From positions 186,001-250,000 of the forward strand of contig DASQFI010000054.1 of assembly GCA_035633215.1 (NCBI GenBank): a stretch of DNA of 64,000 nt, written 5' to 3'. Below the pieces are notes generated by a model, which saw nothing but the letters and a program-made list of their open reading frames with translations, ran no database searches and was not told where the DNA came from. Positions 52,326 through 61,287 of this stretch are shown here, piece by piece. This DNA comes from DASQFI01 sp035633215. GTDB lineage: Bacteria; Acidobacteriota; Vicinamibacteria; Vicinamibacterales; SCN-69-37. Within the stretch, counting starts at the first letter, position 1; every line of letters begins with the position of its first letter. The position numbers and the translations under genes are program-made.

Positions 52326-53684
52326 ATGACATTCGAGGTGAATCGCAAGCGCGTCGTCGTGGTGGGCGGAGGCCGGAGCGGCCGGGCCGCGGCCGAACTC
52401 CTGGTGTCGAAGGGCGCGCAGGTCGTCTTGAGCGACACGGCGTCGACGATGGACGGGGCGGACGAGCTTCGCGCGCACGGGATCGCGGTCGAGCTCGGAC
52501 CGCACCGCGCGGAGATGTTGTCCGCCGCCGATCTCCTCGTCGTCAGTCCCGGAGTGCCGCTCGAGCAGGACGCGATTGCCGCCGCACGAGCGGCCGGCGT
52601 GCCGGTCATCGGCGAGGTCGAGCTGGCGTCGCGGTGGCTGTCGGGTCGCGTCATCGCGATCACCGGAACCAAGGGCAAGTCGACGACGACCACGCTGGCG
52701 GCGCGGATGCTGACGGAAGCCGGGTTCGACGTCACCGCGGGCGGCAATCTCGGGACGGCGCTCAGTGCCCAGGTGGCCGGGTCACGTCCGTCGTCGCTTC
52801 ACGTCGTCGAAGTCAGCAGCTTCCAGCTCGAGGCGACCGAGACGTTCCGGCCGTGGATCGCGGTGCTTCTGAACCTCGCACACGACCATCTCGATCGCCA
52901 TGGGTCGCTCGAGGCATACGGCCGGGCGAAGGCGCGCGTGTTCATGAACCAGACGCCGGCGGACTGGGCCGTGGTCAACGCCGACGATCCGGCGGCGCTC
53001 GCGCTGGCCCGCGGCGCACGGGCGCGGCGCTTCGATTTCGGTGTGGAGGCCAAGGTGACCCCCGGCGTCTCGGTGGACAGCGGGCACATCGTGCGGCGCA
53101 GCGCGGCGGATACGACCCCGCTCCTGCCGCTCGCGTCGGTCCGGCTGCCGGGCCGGCATCTGCTCAGCGACGTGATCGCGGCGGCGGCCGTGGGATCGGT
53201 GGCCGGCGTGCCGCCCGCGGCGATGCGCCGGGCCGTCGAAGGCTTCGCCGGACTCGAGCACGCCCTCGAGCGCGTAGCCGAAATCAACGGCGTGCGGTTC
53301 ATCAACGACTCGAAGGCGACGAACGTCGTCTCGGCCCGGCGCGCGATCGAAAGCTTCGATCGCGGCGTCGTCGCGATCATGGGCGGCCGCTTCAAGGGCG
53401 GCGATCTCGCTGACCTGCGCGACGCGGTGGCCGGGCGCGTGGACGCGATCGTGGCCATCGGCGAAGCGACGCCGCTCATTCATTCGGCGCTCTCGGAGGC
53501 GACGACGATTCACGACGCGAGCTCCATGAGCGACGCGGTGCGACGGGCATTCGCGCTCGCGCGCCCCGGCGGCGTCGTGCTGCTCGCGCCGGCGTGCGCC
53601 AGCTTCGACATGTTTCGCGACTACGCGGAGCGCGGGCGCGCGTTCAAGGAAGAGGTTGGGAAGTTGGAGAGAAACGAAGGTTAG
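52326..53684 (+). CDS. murD: UDP-MurNAc-L-alanine:D-glutamate ligase
   Basis: 452 residues. N-terminal Rossmann domain (VVVGGGRSGRAAAELL), ATP site GTKGKST at 114-120, INDSKATNV and the end LLAPACASFDMFRDYAERGRAFKEEV. The last ~8 residues (GKLERNEG) are encoded by a 7-bp repeat array, so the natural end is slightly altered. Four bases separate it from mraY. Confidence 0.96.
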   Translation: MTFEVNRKRVVVVGGGRSGRAAAELLVSKGAQVVLSDTASTMDGADELRAHGIAVELGPHRAEMLSAADLLVVSPGVPLEQDAIAAARAAGVPVIGEVELASRWLSGRVIAITGTKGKSTTTTLAARMLTEAGFDVTAGGNLGTALSAQVAGSRPSSLHVVEVSSFQLEATETFRPWIAVLLNLAHDHLDRHGSLEAYGRAKARVFMNQTPADWAVVNADDPAALALARGARARRFDFGVEAKVTPGVSVDSGHIVRRSAADTTPLLPLASVRLPGRHLLSDVIAAAAVGSVAGVPPAAMRRAVEGFAGLEHALERVAEINGVRFINDSKATNVVSARRAIESFDRGVVAIMGGRFKGGDLADLRDAVAGRVDAIVAIGEATPLIHSALSEATTIHDASSMSDAVRRAFALARPGGVVLLAPACASFDMFRDYAERGRAFKEEVGKLERNEG

Positions 53685-53696
53685 AGAGTTGCGAGG
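53650..53696. repeat. Degenerate 7-bp repeat array at the murD 3' end
   Basis: Units of the kind GAGGTTG, GGAAGTT, GGAGAGA, AACGAAG, GTTAGAG, AGTTGCG. The array starts inside murD and runs past its stop codon. Confidence 0.6.
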
Positions 53697-53770
53697 GAGC
53701 GGCGCGGGGCGAAGGGCCTCCGCGAAGCGACCGAGCCAGTCGGGTGCAGGGGCCCCGACGATCAAAAAAC

Positions 53771-53893
53771 TGAGCGGTCAGCAGTCATCAGATCGGGCGC
53801 GGCGGCGAGGAGCTGGCCGCTGGGAACACAGGCCGCCCCGGCCTGTGAGGCTGGTGTCCTAGTCCAACCCGGCTGATGACTGTTGACCGCTCA
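53771..53893. repeat. Inverted 7-bp repeats around a hairpin, murD-ftsW gap
   Basis: Left arm 53771-53791 and right arm 53873-53893 are reverse complements at 20 of 21 positions. Both arms are built of units such as CTGATGA, CTGTTGA. A 9-bp stem hairpin (CACAGGCCG with CGGCCTGTG, 53827-53847) lies between. The only sizeable gap (222 bases) within the mraZ-murC part of the cluster; it may hold a secondary promoter, but I cannot define one. Confidence 0.75.
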
Positions 53894-53906
53894 CGAGCTG
53901 CCTACT

Positions 53907-55028
53907 ATGGCCCGAACACTGAAATCGGACAAGTTGCTCTTCTGGGCCACGCTGCTGCTCGTCGGCATCAGCGTCGTGATGGTCTACAGCGCCTCGGCGG
54001 TCCAGGCGCTCGCCAAATACGAGCAGTCCGGCTACGTCCTGCTCCGACAGTCCACATGGGCGGTGCTCGGCATCATCCTGATGCTGGTGGTCATGCGCAT
54101 CGACTACCACGAGTACCGCCGGCCCGCGGTGATCTGGTCGCTGCTGGCTGTCACTGTTCTCGCGCTGCTCGCCGTGTTTCTGTTCCCGCCGCGCAACCAC
54201 ACGCAGCGTTGGATCACATTCAGCACCATCTCCATCCAACCATCTGAACTCGCCAAGCTCGCCGCCATTCTCTTTGTGGCGGCGCTGCTCGAACGGCGCA
54301 TGCATCGGGTGAACGATGTGGCCTACGCGCTGGCGCCCACGGCCCTCGTCACGCTCGGGCTCGCGGCGCTCATCGTGCGCGAGCCGGATTTCGGGACGGC
54401 TGCCGTGCTCGTGCTCGTCGTCACGTCCATCGTCTTCGCCGCCGGATTGAGTTATCGGTATCTCTTGGGCGCCGGACTGTTCTTCGCGCCGGTGGCCCTG
54501 GCGCTCATTCTCGGCTCGTCGTACCGGCGGCGCCGGCTGTTCGCGTTCCTCGATCCGTGGAGCGATCCACTTGGCGACAACTTCCAGCTGATTCAATCGC
54601 TGATCGCGATCGGGTCGGGCGGTCCGTTCGGGACCGGCCTCATGGCCGGGATTCAGAAGCTCTACTACCTCCCCGAAGCGCACACGGACTTCATCTATGC
54701 CGTCGCCGGCGAAGAGCTCGGCATTTTCGGCACCGGATTGATTCTGTTGTGCTTCGCCACGATGGGATGGCGCGGGCTGCGGACGTCGCTCCTCGCACCG
54801 GACCGGTTCGGATCGCTCCTCGCCCTCGGGCTGACGATGATGGTGCTGCTCCAGGCGCTCGTGAACATGAGCGTCGCGCTGGGGCTCCTGCCGACGAAAG
54901 GCATTCCGCTGCCGTTCGTGAGCAACGGCGGATCGTCGCTGGTGATCAATCTGGTCGCGATGGGGATCCTGCTCAACATCTCGCAGCAGTCGTCGCCGAC
55001 GGCGGCCGCGGCGACGGCGGCCGCGTGA
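53907..55028 (+). CDS. ftsW: Septal peptidoglycan polymerase FtsW
   Basis: 373 residues from ATG 53907 (TTG 53883 lies in the inverted repeat and is rejected). SEDS family with ten membrane helices: MVYSASAVQAL near the start, FLFPPRNHTQRWI, EPDFGTAAV, PEAHTDFIYAVAGEELGIFGTG and KGIPLPFVSNGGSSL. Polymerises lipid II together with FtsI at the septum. Confidence 0.95.
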   Translation: MARTLKSDKLLFWATLLLVGISVVMVYSASAVQALAKYEQSGYVLLRQSTWAVLGIILMLVVMRIDYHEYRRPAVIWSLLAVTVLALLAVFLFPPRNHTQRWITFSTISIQPSELAKLAAILFVAALLERRMHRVNDVAYALAPTALVTLGLAALIVREPDFGTAAVLVLVVTSIVFAAGLSYRYLLGAGLFFAPVALALILGSSYRRRRLFAFLDPWSDPLGDNFQLIQSLIAIGSGGPFGTGLMAGIQKLYYLPEAHTDFIYAVAGEELGIFGTGLILLCFATMGWRGLRTSLLAPDRFGSLLALGLTMMVLLQALVNMSVALGLLPTKGIPLPFVSNGGSSLVINLVAMGILLNISQQSSPTAAAATAAA

Positions 55029-55055
55029 CCCGGGAGCGTCGACAGGTGCGCGCAT

Positions 55056-56159
55056 ATGACCGTGGATCCGCGGAGTGTGGCGATCGTCGTGGCGGGGGGC
55101 GGCACCGGCGGCCATCTCTATCCGGGGATCGCCGTCGCCCGGGAGCTGCTGCGACGCGTGCCGTCGGCGCGCGTGTCGTTCGCGGGGACCGCCCGCGGCC
55201 TGGAGGCGCGCGTCGTGCCGAAGGAAGGCTTCGAGCTCGACCTGATTCGGAGCGCCGGGCTCAAGGGGAAATCGTTGACGTCGCGACTGCGCGGCGCCGC
55301 GCTGCTGCCGATGGGCCTCCTCGATGCGTGGCGCATCATCTCGCGCCGTCGGCCGAGCGTCGTGATGGGCGTCGGCGGATACAGCTCGGGTCCGGTGGTG
55401 CTCGCCGCCGCGCTGCGGGGCATCCCGACGATGGTGCTCGAGCAGAACGCGGTGCCGGGGCTCACGAATCGGCTGCTCGCCCGATGGGTCCGCGCGGCGG
55501 CCGTCACGTTTGACGAGACACGGGCGCATTTTCGGGGGAGGGCGTTTGTCGCGGGGAATCCGGTGCGCAGCGAGTTCTTCACGAGCGGCGAGGCGCCGCG
55601 CGCCCCGGGTCGACCGTCGAGGGCACGGATTCTAGTCCTTGGCGGGTCTCAGGGCGCGCGGGGGATCAACCTGGCCATGGTGGCGGCGGCGCCGGAGCTG
55701 GCCCGCCGGATTCCAGACATCGACATCGTCCACCAGACGGGCGAGCGAGACCTGGATCAGGTTCGTCAGGGCTACGACCGAGCGGGCGTGGCGGCGCGGA
55801 TCGTCGGGTACCTGGACGCCGTGGCTGACGAAATGAGAGCGGCCGATCTTGTGATTGCGCGCGCCGGCGCCACGACGCTCGCCGAGCTCGCCGCCGCGGG
55901 CAGACCGGCGGTGCTCGTCCCGTTCCCCGCGGCGACCGACGACCATCAGCGCAAGAACGCGCGGGTCGTCGCCGACGCGGGCGCGGCGACCGTGATCGAC
56001 GAGACCGAGCTCTCGGGTTCGAAGCTGGCTGGTGTCGCCGAGGGTCTGCTCCAGGATCCCGAACGGCGGGCCGGCATGAGCCAGGCGATGCGCAAGCTGG
56101 CGCGGCCAGACGCGGCGGCGCGGATCGTCGATCGACTTCTGGAGCTGGCGGGGGCCTGA
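55056..56159 (+). CDS. murG: UDP-GlcNAc:lipid I N-acetylglucosaminyltransferase
   Basis: 367 residues. GGGTGGHLYPGIAVARELL at 14, VGVGGYSSGPVVLAA, EQNAVPGLTNRLLARW, GGSQGARGIN and ARAGATTLAELAAAGRPAVLVPFPAATDDHQ are MurG signatures. Makes lipid II at the inner membrane face. One base separates it from murC. Confidence 0.97.
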   Translation: MTVDPRSVAIVVAGGGTGGHLYPGIAVARELLRRVPSARVSFAGTARGLEARVVPKEGFELDLIRSAGLKGKSLTSRLRGAALLPMGLLDAWRIISRRRPSVVMGVGGYSSGPVVLAAALRGIPTMVLEQNAVPGLTNRLLARWVRAAAVTFDETRAHFRGRAFVAGNPVRSEFFTSGEAPRAPGRPSRARILVLGGSQGARGINLAMVAAAPELARRIPDIDIVHQTGERDLDQVRQGYDRAGVAARIVGYLDAVADEMRAADLVIARAGATTLAELAAAGRPAVLVPFPAATDDHQRKNARVVADAGAATVIDETELSGSKLAGVAEGLLQDPERRAGMSQAMRKLARPDAAARIVDRLLELAGA

Positions 56160-56160
56160 G

Positions 56161-57561
56161 ATGTTGGGCCGGACTCGCCGCGTGCACTTCGTCGGGATTG
56201 GCGGAATCGGTATGAGCGGGATCGCGGAACTCCTCGTCAACCTGGGTTACTCAGTGACCGGATCTGATCTGCGTCTCTCGGAGATCACCGATCGGCTCGC
56301 GTCGCTTGGAGTTGGCGTCTCCGTCGGACACAACGCCGACAACCTTGGGGACGCCGACGTCGTCGTCGTGTCCTCGGCCGTCGCCGCCGACAACCCCGAG
56401 GTGACGGCCGCACGGGCCCGGCACGTGCCCGTCATTCCTCGTGCGGAAATGCTCGCCGAGCTCATGCGGCTGCGCGCCGGCATTGCGATCGCCGGGGCAC
56501 ACGGCAAGACGACGACGACCTCGATGGTGGCGTGGATGCTGGAGCGCGCCGGCCTGGATCCGACGGCGGTGATTGGCGGCCGGCTCAGCGCGTTCGGCAG
56601 CAACGCGCGGCTCGGCGGCGGCCAGTACATGGTCGTGGAGGCCGATGAGAGCGACCGATCGTTCCTCAAACTCTCGCCGACGATCGCCGTGCTCACGAAC
56701 ATCGACCGCGAGCACATGGAGGCGTACGGCACGTTCGACGCCCTGGTCGAGGCGTTTGCCGAGTTCGCCGGCCGCGTGCCCTTTTACGGCGCCATCGTGG
56801 CGTGCGTCGACGATGGCCCGGTCGCCGCGCTGCTGCCGAGACTCACGCGGCCGATCGTGACCTACGGGTTCGCGCCCGCCGCCGACGTGCGCGGCGTGGA
56901 CCCGGTCACCGACGGACGATCGGGCCGATGCGATGTCCACTACAACGTCCGCGGGGTTCCCGGCGGCACCGGCGTCGGCGGGCTCACGCTCGCCGTGCCC
57001 GGACGGCACAACCTGCAGAACGCGCTTGGCGCGATCGCGGTTGGACTGGAGGTCGGCATCCCGTTCGACCGCATCACCGCGGCGCTGGCGGAGTTCCGGG
57101 GGGCGGAGCGGCGGTATCAGATTCGGGGAGAAGTCCACGGAATCACGATCGTCGACGACTACGGCCACCATCCGACCGAGATTGCGGCCGTCCTGCGGGC
57201 CGCTCGCGACGGGAAGCCGGCGCGCATCGTCGCCGCCTTCCAGCCGCATCGCTACAGCCGGACGCGCGATCTGCTCGACGACTTCGGACCGGCGCTCGCG
57301 CTGGCCGACGAGGTGGTGCTGCTCGACATCTACGCCGCGGGCGAGCCGGCGATTCCGGGCGTCTCGCTCGACGCGCTGGCCGCGTCGGTCCGAAAGAGCG
57401 TGACGCGCCTCCACCTGGCGCACGACCTGGACGAGGCGGCCGCCGCCATCGGCCGGATTGCGCGCCGTGGCGACGTCGTCGTCACGCTGGGCGCGGGTTC
57501 GATCGGCGCGCTGCCGGACCGGATTCTTCGCGTGCTCGGCGCGCAGGAGGTCAGGCGATGA
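56161..57561 (+). CDS. murC: UDP-N-acetylmuramate:L-alanine ligase
   Basis: 466 residues from ATG 56161. HFVGIGGIGMSGIAELL at 9, ATP site GAHGKTT at 112-118, VEADESDRSFL, TNIDREHMEAY, DDYGHHPTEIAAVL and FQPHRYSRTRDLLDDF. Starts the stem peptide. In many dcw clusters murB and ddl follow; here ftsQ follows directly with a four-base overlap. Confidence 0.97.
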   Translation: MLGRTRRVHFVGIGGIGMSGIAELLVNLGYSVTGSDLRLSEITDRLASLGVGVSVGHNADNLGDADVVVVSSAVAADNPEVTAARARHVPVIPRAEMLAELMRLRAGIAIAGAHGKTTTTSMVAWMLERAGLDPTAVIGGRLSAFGSNARLGGGQYMVVEADESDRSFLKLSPTIAVLTNIDREHMEAYGTFDALVEAFAEFAGRVPFYGAIVACVDDGPVAALLPRLTRPIVTYGFAPAADVRGVDPVTDGRSGRCDVHYNVRGVPGGTGVGGLTLAVPGRHNLQNALGAIAVGLEVGIPFDRITAALAEFRGAERRYQIRGEVHGITIVDDYGHHPTEIAAVLRAARDGKPARIVAAFQPHRYSRTRDLLDDFGPALALADEVVLLDIYAAGEPAIPGVSLDALAASVRKSVTRLHLAHDLDEAAAAIGRIARRGDVVVTLGAGSIGALPDRILRVLGAQEVRR

Positions 57562-58436
57562 GCCGGCGCGCGGCGGCCTCGCGGCGCGGACTGCCGCCGG
57601 CGGCGTCCGGGGTGGCGGCGCCAGCCGACCGCCGCTTCCGGCGGCCGGACGTGCGCCCCGGCACGCGCAAGCGGCTGGGCCAGCTCGCGTGGCGATTCGG
57701 GAAGATCGCCCTGGTGATCGGCGCGACGATGGCGGCCGGCACCTGGTCGGCGCGCGCGGTACTCGAGTCCTCGCTGCTCACCGTCAAGCACATCGTCGTC
57801 TACGGCAACGCGCGGTTGTCGACCCCCGAGGTCGAGGCGCTCCTCGACGGGATCCGGTCGGAGCGGATTCTGAATATCGATTTCGAGGCCTATCGCAAGC
57901 GGGTGATGGACTCGCCCTGGGTCGCCGACGTCTCGATGCGGCGCGTGTTGCCGTCGACCGTCGAGCTGCGCCTTGTCGAGCGGGTGCCGATGGCGATCGC
58001 GCGACTCGGTCCGCAGCTGTACCTCGTCGACAGCGCCGGCGTGATCATGGATGAGTTCGGTCCTCAGTATCACGATTTCGATCTGCCGATCGTCGACGGC
58101 CTCGTCGCCGCGTCGCGCGGCGGGCCGGTCACCGATCGCGACCGCGTTCAGCTCACGGGCCGGTTTCTCGACGCGCTCACGGAGCGGCCGGATCTGCGGC
58201 GGCGCATTTCGCAAGTCGACGTCTCGAACGCGCGCGATCTCGTGGCGATTCTCGACAGCGATCCCGCGGCGTTGCATCTCGGCGACGCGCGGTTCGTGGA
58301 ACGGCTGACCACCTATTTCGAGATCAGCCAGACCCTGCACGACCAGTTCTCGGAGGTTGACTACGTGGACCTTCGCTTCGACGAGCGTGTGTACGTGCGT
58401 CCCCGCGGCCGGCCGCCGTCGGCGGTGAAGAAATGA
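57558..58436 (+). CDS. ftsQ: Cell division protein FtsQ
   Basis: 292 residues; ATG overlaps the murC stop (ATGA). Basic cytoplasmic N-terminus of ~45 residues, one membrane helix (~48-66), a POTRA domain (~74-143, VKHIVVYGNARLSTPEVEALL through VELRLVERVPMAI), then the FtsQ beta domain ending VDYVDLRFDERVYVRP. Scaffold of the FtsQLB complex. Confidence 0.93.
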   Translation: MSRRAAASRRGLPPAASGVAAPADRRFRRPDVRPGTRKRLGQLAWRFGKIALVIGATMAAGTWSARAVLESSLLTVKHIVVYGNARLSTPEVEALLDGIRSERILNIDFEAYRKRVMDSPWVADVSMRRVLPSTVELRLVERVPMAIARLGPQLYLVDSAGVIMDEFGPQYHDFDLPIVDGLVAASRGGPVTDRDRVQLTGRFLDALTERPDLRRRISQVDVSNARDLVAILDSDPAALHLGDARFVERLTTYFEISQTLHDQFSEVDYVDLRFDERVYVRPRGRPPSAVKK

Positions 58437-58443
58437 GCCGTGT

Positions 58444-58579
58444 GCTTGCCCGATCGGAGCTCGCGGAGCGAGAGCTGGGCTTGCCCCGCCGGAGCGCGAC
58501 GCGCGAGCCGGGCTTGCCCCGCCGGAGCGCGACGCGCGAGCCGGGCTTGCCCGCCGTAGCGCGAAAGCGCGAAGGCGGG
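58444..58579 (+). repeat. 33-bp tandem repeat between ftsQ and ftsA
   Basis: Two perfect 33-base copies at 58477-58509 and 58510-58542 (each begins GGGCTTGCCCCGCCGGAGCG). A diverged copy precedes them (58444-58476) and a truncated one follows from 58543, the last merging into the GCGAAGGCGG repeat seen at 43171. Non-coding on the plus strand. It spaces ftsA 157 bases from ftsQ. Confidence 0.9.
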
Positions 58580-58593
58580 AACGAAAGGCATTG

Positions 58594-59826
58594 ATGGCGC
58601 GCAAAGAACGGTATCTGGTCGGGCTCGACGTCGGAACGTCCAAGGTCGCCGCGATCGTCGGCGAGGTGATGGACGACGGCGGCCTCGACATCATCGGCAT
58701 CGGAGTCGCCGAGTCGAAAGGCATCCGCCGCGGAGTCGTGAACAACGTCGACACGGCGGGCGAGGCCATCAAGAAGGCGCTCGACGAGGCGGAGCTCACC
58801 GCCGGCGTCGAGATCGACAGCGTGTACCTGGCGCTCTCCGGCGCGCACATCAAAGCGTTCAACAGCCGCGGCGTCGTCGCCGTGGCCGGGCGGAACCGGG
58901 AGATCGCGCGCGACGACGTGAAACGGTCGATTGACGCGGCGCGGGCGGTGGCCTTGCCGGGCGGCCGCGAGATCCTTCACGTGCTGCCGCAGGACTTCGT
59001 CGTCGACGACCAGGACGGCATCGCGGTCCCGGTCAGCATGACGGGCAGCCGCCTCGAAGTGAATGTGCACGTCGTCACCGGCAGCTCATCGTCGATGCAA
59101 AACATGATCGCCTGCGTCAACCGCGCCGGAGTGGAAGTGGTCGAGACCGCGCTTGAGCAGCTGGCCGCGAGCGAGTCGGTCCTCACCCCGGATGAGAAAG
59201 AGCTGGGCGTCGCGCTCGTGGATGTGGGCGGCGGCACGACCGATTTCGCGGTCTTCGAGCGCGGCAGTCTGTGGCACACGGGCGTGCTGCCGATCGGCGG
59301 CGATCACTTCACGAACGACATCGCCGTTGGCCTGCGGATGCCCATTCCCGACGCGGAGAAGCTGAAGCGACGCTCGGGCTGCGCGCTGACGTCGCTCGTC
59401 CCCGAGGACGAGACGATGGAGGTCGCGAGCATCGCCGGCCGGCGGGCGCGCGTGATGCCCCGCCGCGTGCTGTCGGAAATCCTGCAGCCACGCGCCGAAG
59501 AAATCTGTCACATGTTCTGGGACGAGATCCGCCGCGCCGGCTACGAGAAGTCGCTGAACTCGGGCATCGTCCTCACCGGCGGCGCCGCGATGCTCGAGGG
59601 CATGGCCGAGATCGCCGAGCAGATCTTCGACCTGCCGGTCCGCCGCGCCGCGCCTGAAGGCGTCGGCGGCCTCGCCGATCACGTGAACAACCCGGCCTTT
59701 GCCACTTCCGTCGGACTCGTCCTCTACATGCACCGGAACCTGCTGACCGATCCGCCGAGAGTCGGCGCCGGCACGCTCGGACGCATCAAGGGACGGCTGC
59801 GGACGCTCTTCAAAGAGTTCTTCTAA
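58594..59826 (+). CDS. ftsA: Cell division protein FtsA
   Basis: 410 residues from ATG 58594 (TTG one codon upstream). Actin-like fold: YLVGLDVGTSKVAAIVGEV, the 1C subdomain region VYLALSGAHIKAFNSRG, ALVDVGGGTTDFAVF, and ILTGGAAMLEGMAEIAEQIF. The C-terminal amphipathic helix (GRIKGRLRTLFKEFF) anchors FtsA and with it FtsZ to the membrane. Confidence 0.96.
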   Translation: MARKERYLVGLDVGTSKVAAIVGEVMDDGGLDIIGIGVAESKGIRRGVVNNVDTAGEAIKKALDEAELTAGVEIDSVYLALSGAHIKAFNSRGVVAVAGRNREIARDDVKRSIDAARAVALPGGREILHVLPQDFVVDDQDGIAVPVSMTGSRLEVNVHVVTGSSSSMQNMIACVNRAGVEVVETALEQLAASESVLTPDEKELGVALVDVGGGTTDFAVFERGSLWHTGVLPIGGDHFTNDIAVGLRMPIPDAEKLKRRSGCALTSLVPEDETMEVASIAGRRARVMPRRVLSEILQPRAEEICHMFWDEIRRAGYEKSLNSGIVLTGGAAMLEGMAEIAEQIFDLPVRRAAPEGVGGLADHVNNPAFATSVGLVLYMHRNLLTDPPRVGAGTLGRIKGRLRTLFKEFF

Positions 59827-59862
59827 GACGGCCCTACACACGATCACGAGGAGTACCCCACC

Positions 59863-61110
59863 ATGGACGTTCGCCACACCCGCCGCACTGAGAAGCTTCG
59901 ACTGCTGCTGGACGAGGACCTCGTCCGGGCCGGCGCCAGGATCAAGGTCATCGGGATAGGCGGCGGCGGGAGCAACGCCGTCAACCGGATGATGCAGGGC
60001 GGCCTCAGCGGCGTGGAGTTCATCGTCGCGAACACCGACCAGCAGGCGCTGCTCAACAACGCCGCGCCGATCAAGATTCAGATTGGCGCGCAGCTGACGC
60101 AGGGCCTCGGCGCCGGCGCCGACCCGACGGTCGGCCGCGCCGCCGCGCTCGAGGACACCGACAAGATTCTCGAGGTGCTCACCGGAGCGGATCTGGTGTT
60201 CGTCACGACCGGCCTTGGCGGCGGCACCGGCACGGGCGCCGCGCCCGTGATTGCGAGCCTCGCGAACCAGATGGGCGCGCTCACGGTCGCGGTCGTGACC
60301 AAGCCCTTCAAGTTCGAGGGGCGCAAGCGGCACCTGCAGGCCGAATACGGCCTGAACGAGCTCGCGGATGCCGTGGATACGATGATCATGATCCCGAACG
60401 AGCGCCTGCTCTCGACGATCGATCGCGCGACGAGCATGTCGGACGCGTTTGCCCGGGCCGACGATGTGCTCCGGCAGGCGATTCAGGGGATCTCGGATCT
60501 GATTCTGGTGCCCGGTCTCATCAACCTGGATTTCGCGGACGTCAAGACGATCATGTCGCGCATGGGCATCGCGATCATGGGAACCGGCGTCGCGACCGGC
60601 GAAGATCGAGCGCGTCTTGCGGCGAGCGCGGCCGTGTCGAGCCCGCTGCTCGAAGACAACTCGATGCAGGGCGCCCGAGGCGTCATCATCAACGTGACGG
60701 GCGGCCCGGACCTGACGCTGTCCGAAGTCAGCGAGGCGTCCGACATCATCTATAGCGCCGCGCACGAGGAGGCCAACATCATCTTCGGCGCCGTCGTGGA
60801 CCCGAGGATGGAAGGCAAGGTGAAGATCACCGTCATCGCCACCGGATTCGATCGCCTCCGGGCCGAGCTGTCGCCGGCCGCGGAGGCGGTCAAGCCGACG
60901 CCGACCGACCTGACCAGCTACGGCGGCCCCCGCACCGAGGACGAGAATCGGCTCCTCGCCAAAGGCAACCGGGTCATCGTCGCGCGGCGGCGCACGCTCG
61001 ACCTGCCCGTGCTGCCGGAGCCCGAGACGGTCGAGGCCGCCGAGGCGGCGGAGGACCCCGAGGCGTCGCCCTTTGACGTTCCCGCGTTCCTGAGACGCCA
61101 GGGAGGCTAG
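59863..61110 (+). CDS. ftsZ: Cell division protein FtsZ
   Basis: 415 residues with GAGGAG upstream. Tubulin-like GTPase: GIGGGGSNAVNRMM at 31, GTP signature GGGTGTGAAP at 119, T7 loop NLDFADVKTIM, and the conserved C-terminal peptide DVPAFLRRQGG that binds FtsA. An N-terminal extension of ~20 residues precedes the GTPase domain. Forms the Z ring. Confidence 0.97.
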   Translation: MDVRHTRRTEKLRLLLDEDLVRAGARIKVIGIGGGGSNAVNRMMQGGLSGVEFIVANTDQQALLNNAAPIKIQIGAQLTQGLGAGADPTVGRAAALEDTDKILEVLTGADLVFVTTGLGGGTGTGAAPVIASLANQMGALTVAVVTKPFKFEGRKRHLQAEYGLNELADAVDTMIMIPNERLLSTIDRATSMSDAFARADDVLRQAIQGISDLILVPGLINLDFADVKTIMSRMGIAIMGTGVATGEDRARLAASAAVSSPLLEDNSMQGARGVIINVTGGPDLTLSEVSEASDIIYSAAHEEANIIFGAVVDPRMEGKVKITVIATGFDRLRAELSPAAEAVKPTPTDLTSYGGPRTEDENRLLAKGNRVIVARRRTLDLPVLPEPETVEAAEAAEDPEASPFDVPAFLRRQGG

Positions 61111-61200
61111 AAACAAAGGCTCAAAGCCTTAAAGGCTCAAAGGCAGAAACGGCCGAGCGTCGACAGGGCAGCGTCAGAACTGCGCGGGACCGATCCCGCG
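61111..61200. repeat. 8-bp repeat array and hairpin downstream of ftsZ
   Basis: AAAGGCTC, AAAGCCTT, AAAGGCTC, AAAGGC at 61115-61144 (units can pair with each other), then a hairpin CGCGGGA-CCGA-TCCCGCG at 61183-61200 without a T-run. It may end the dcw transcript in a Rho-dependent way; a plain intrinsic terminator is not seen. A TACAAT box at 61214-61219 could serve the next gene. Confidence 0.55.
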
Positions 61201-61287
61201 GGGCCGACGAGCGTACAATCGAAAGTACCAGGAGCCCCGGGCGCGTCGCCGTGAAAGGCGCGGTACGAACACGAGGCTCCGGTCAGT

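Noticed and set aside
56802..58436. 544-residue frame ending in FtsQ
   Set aside because: The upstream half is a shadow of murC; ftsQ starts at ATG 57558 in an ATGA overlap.
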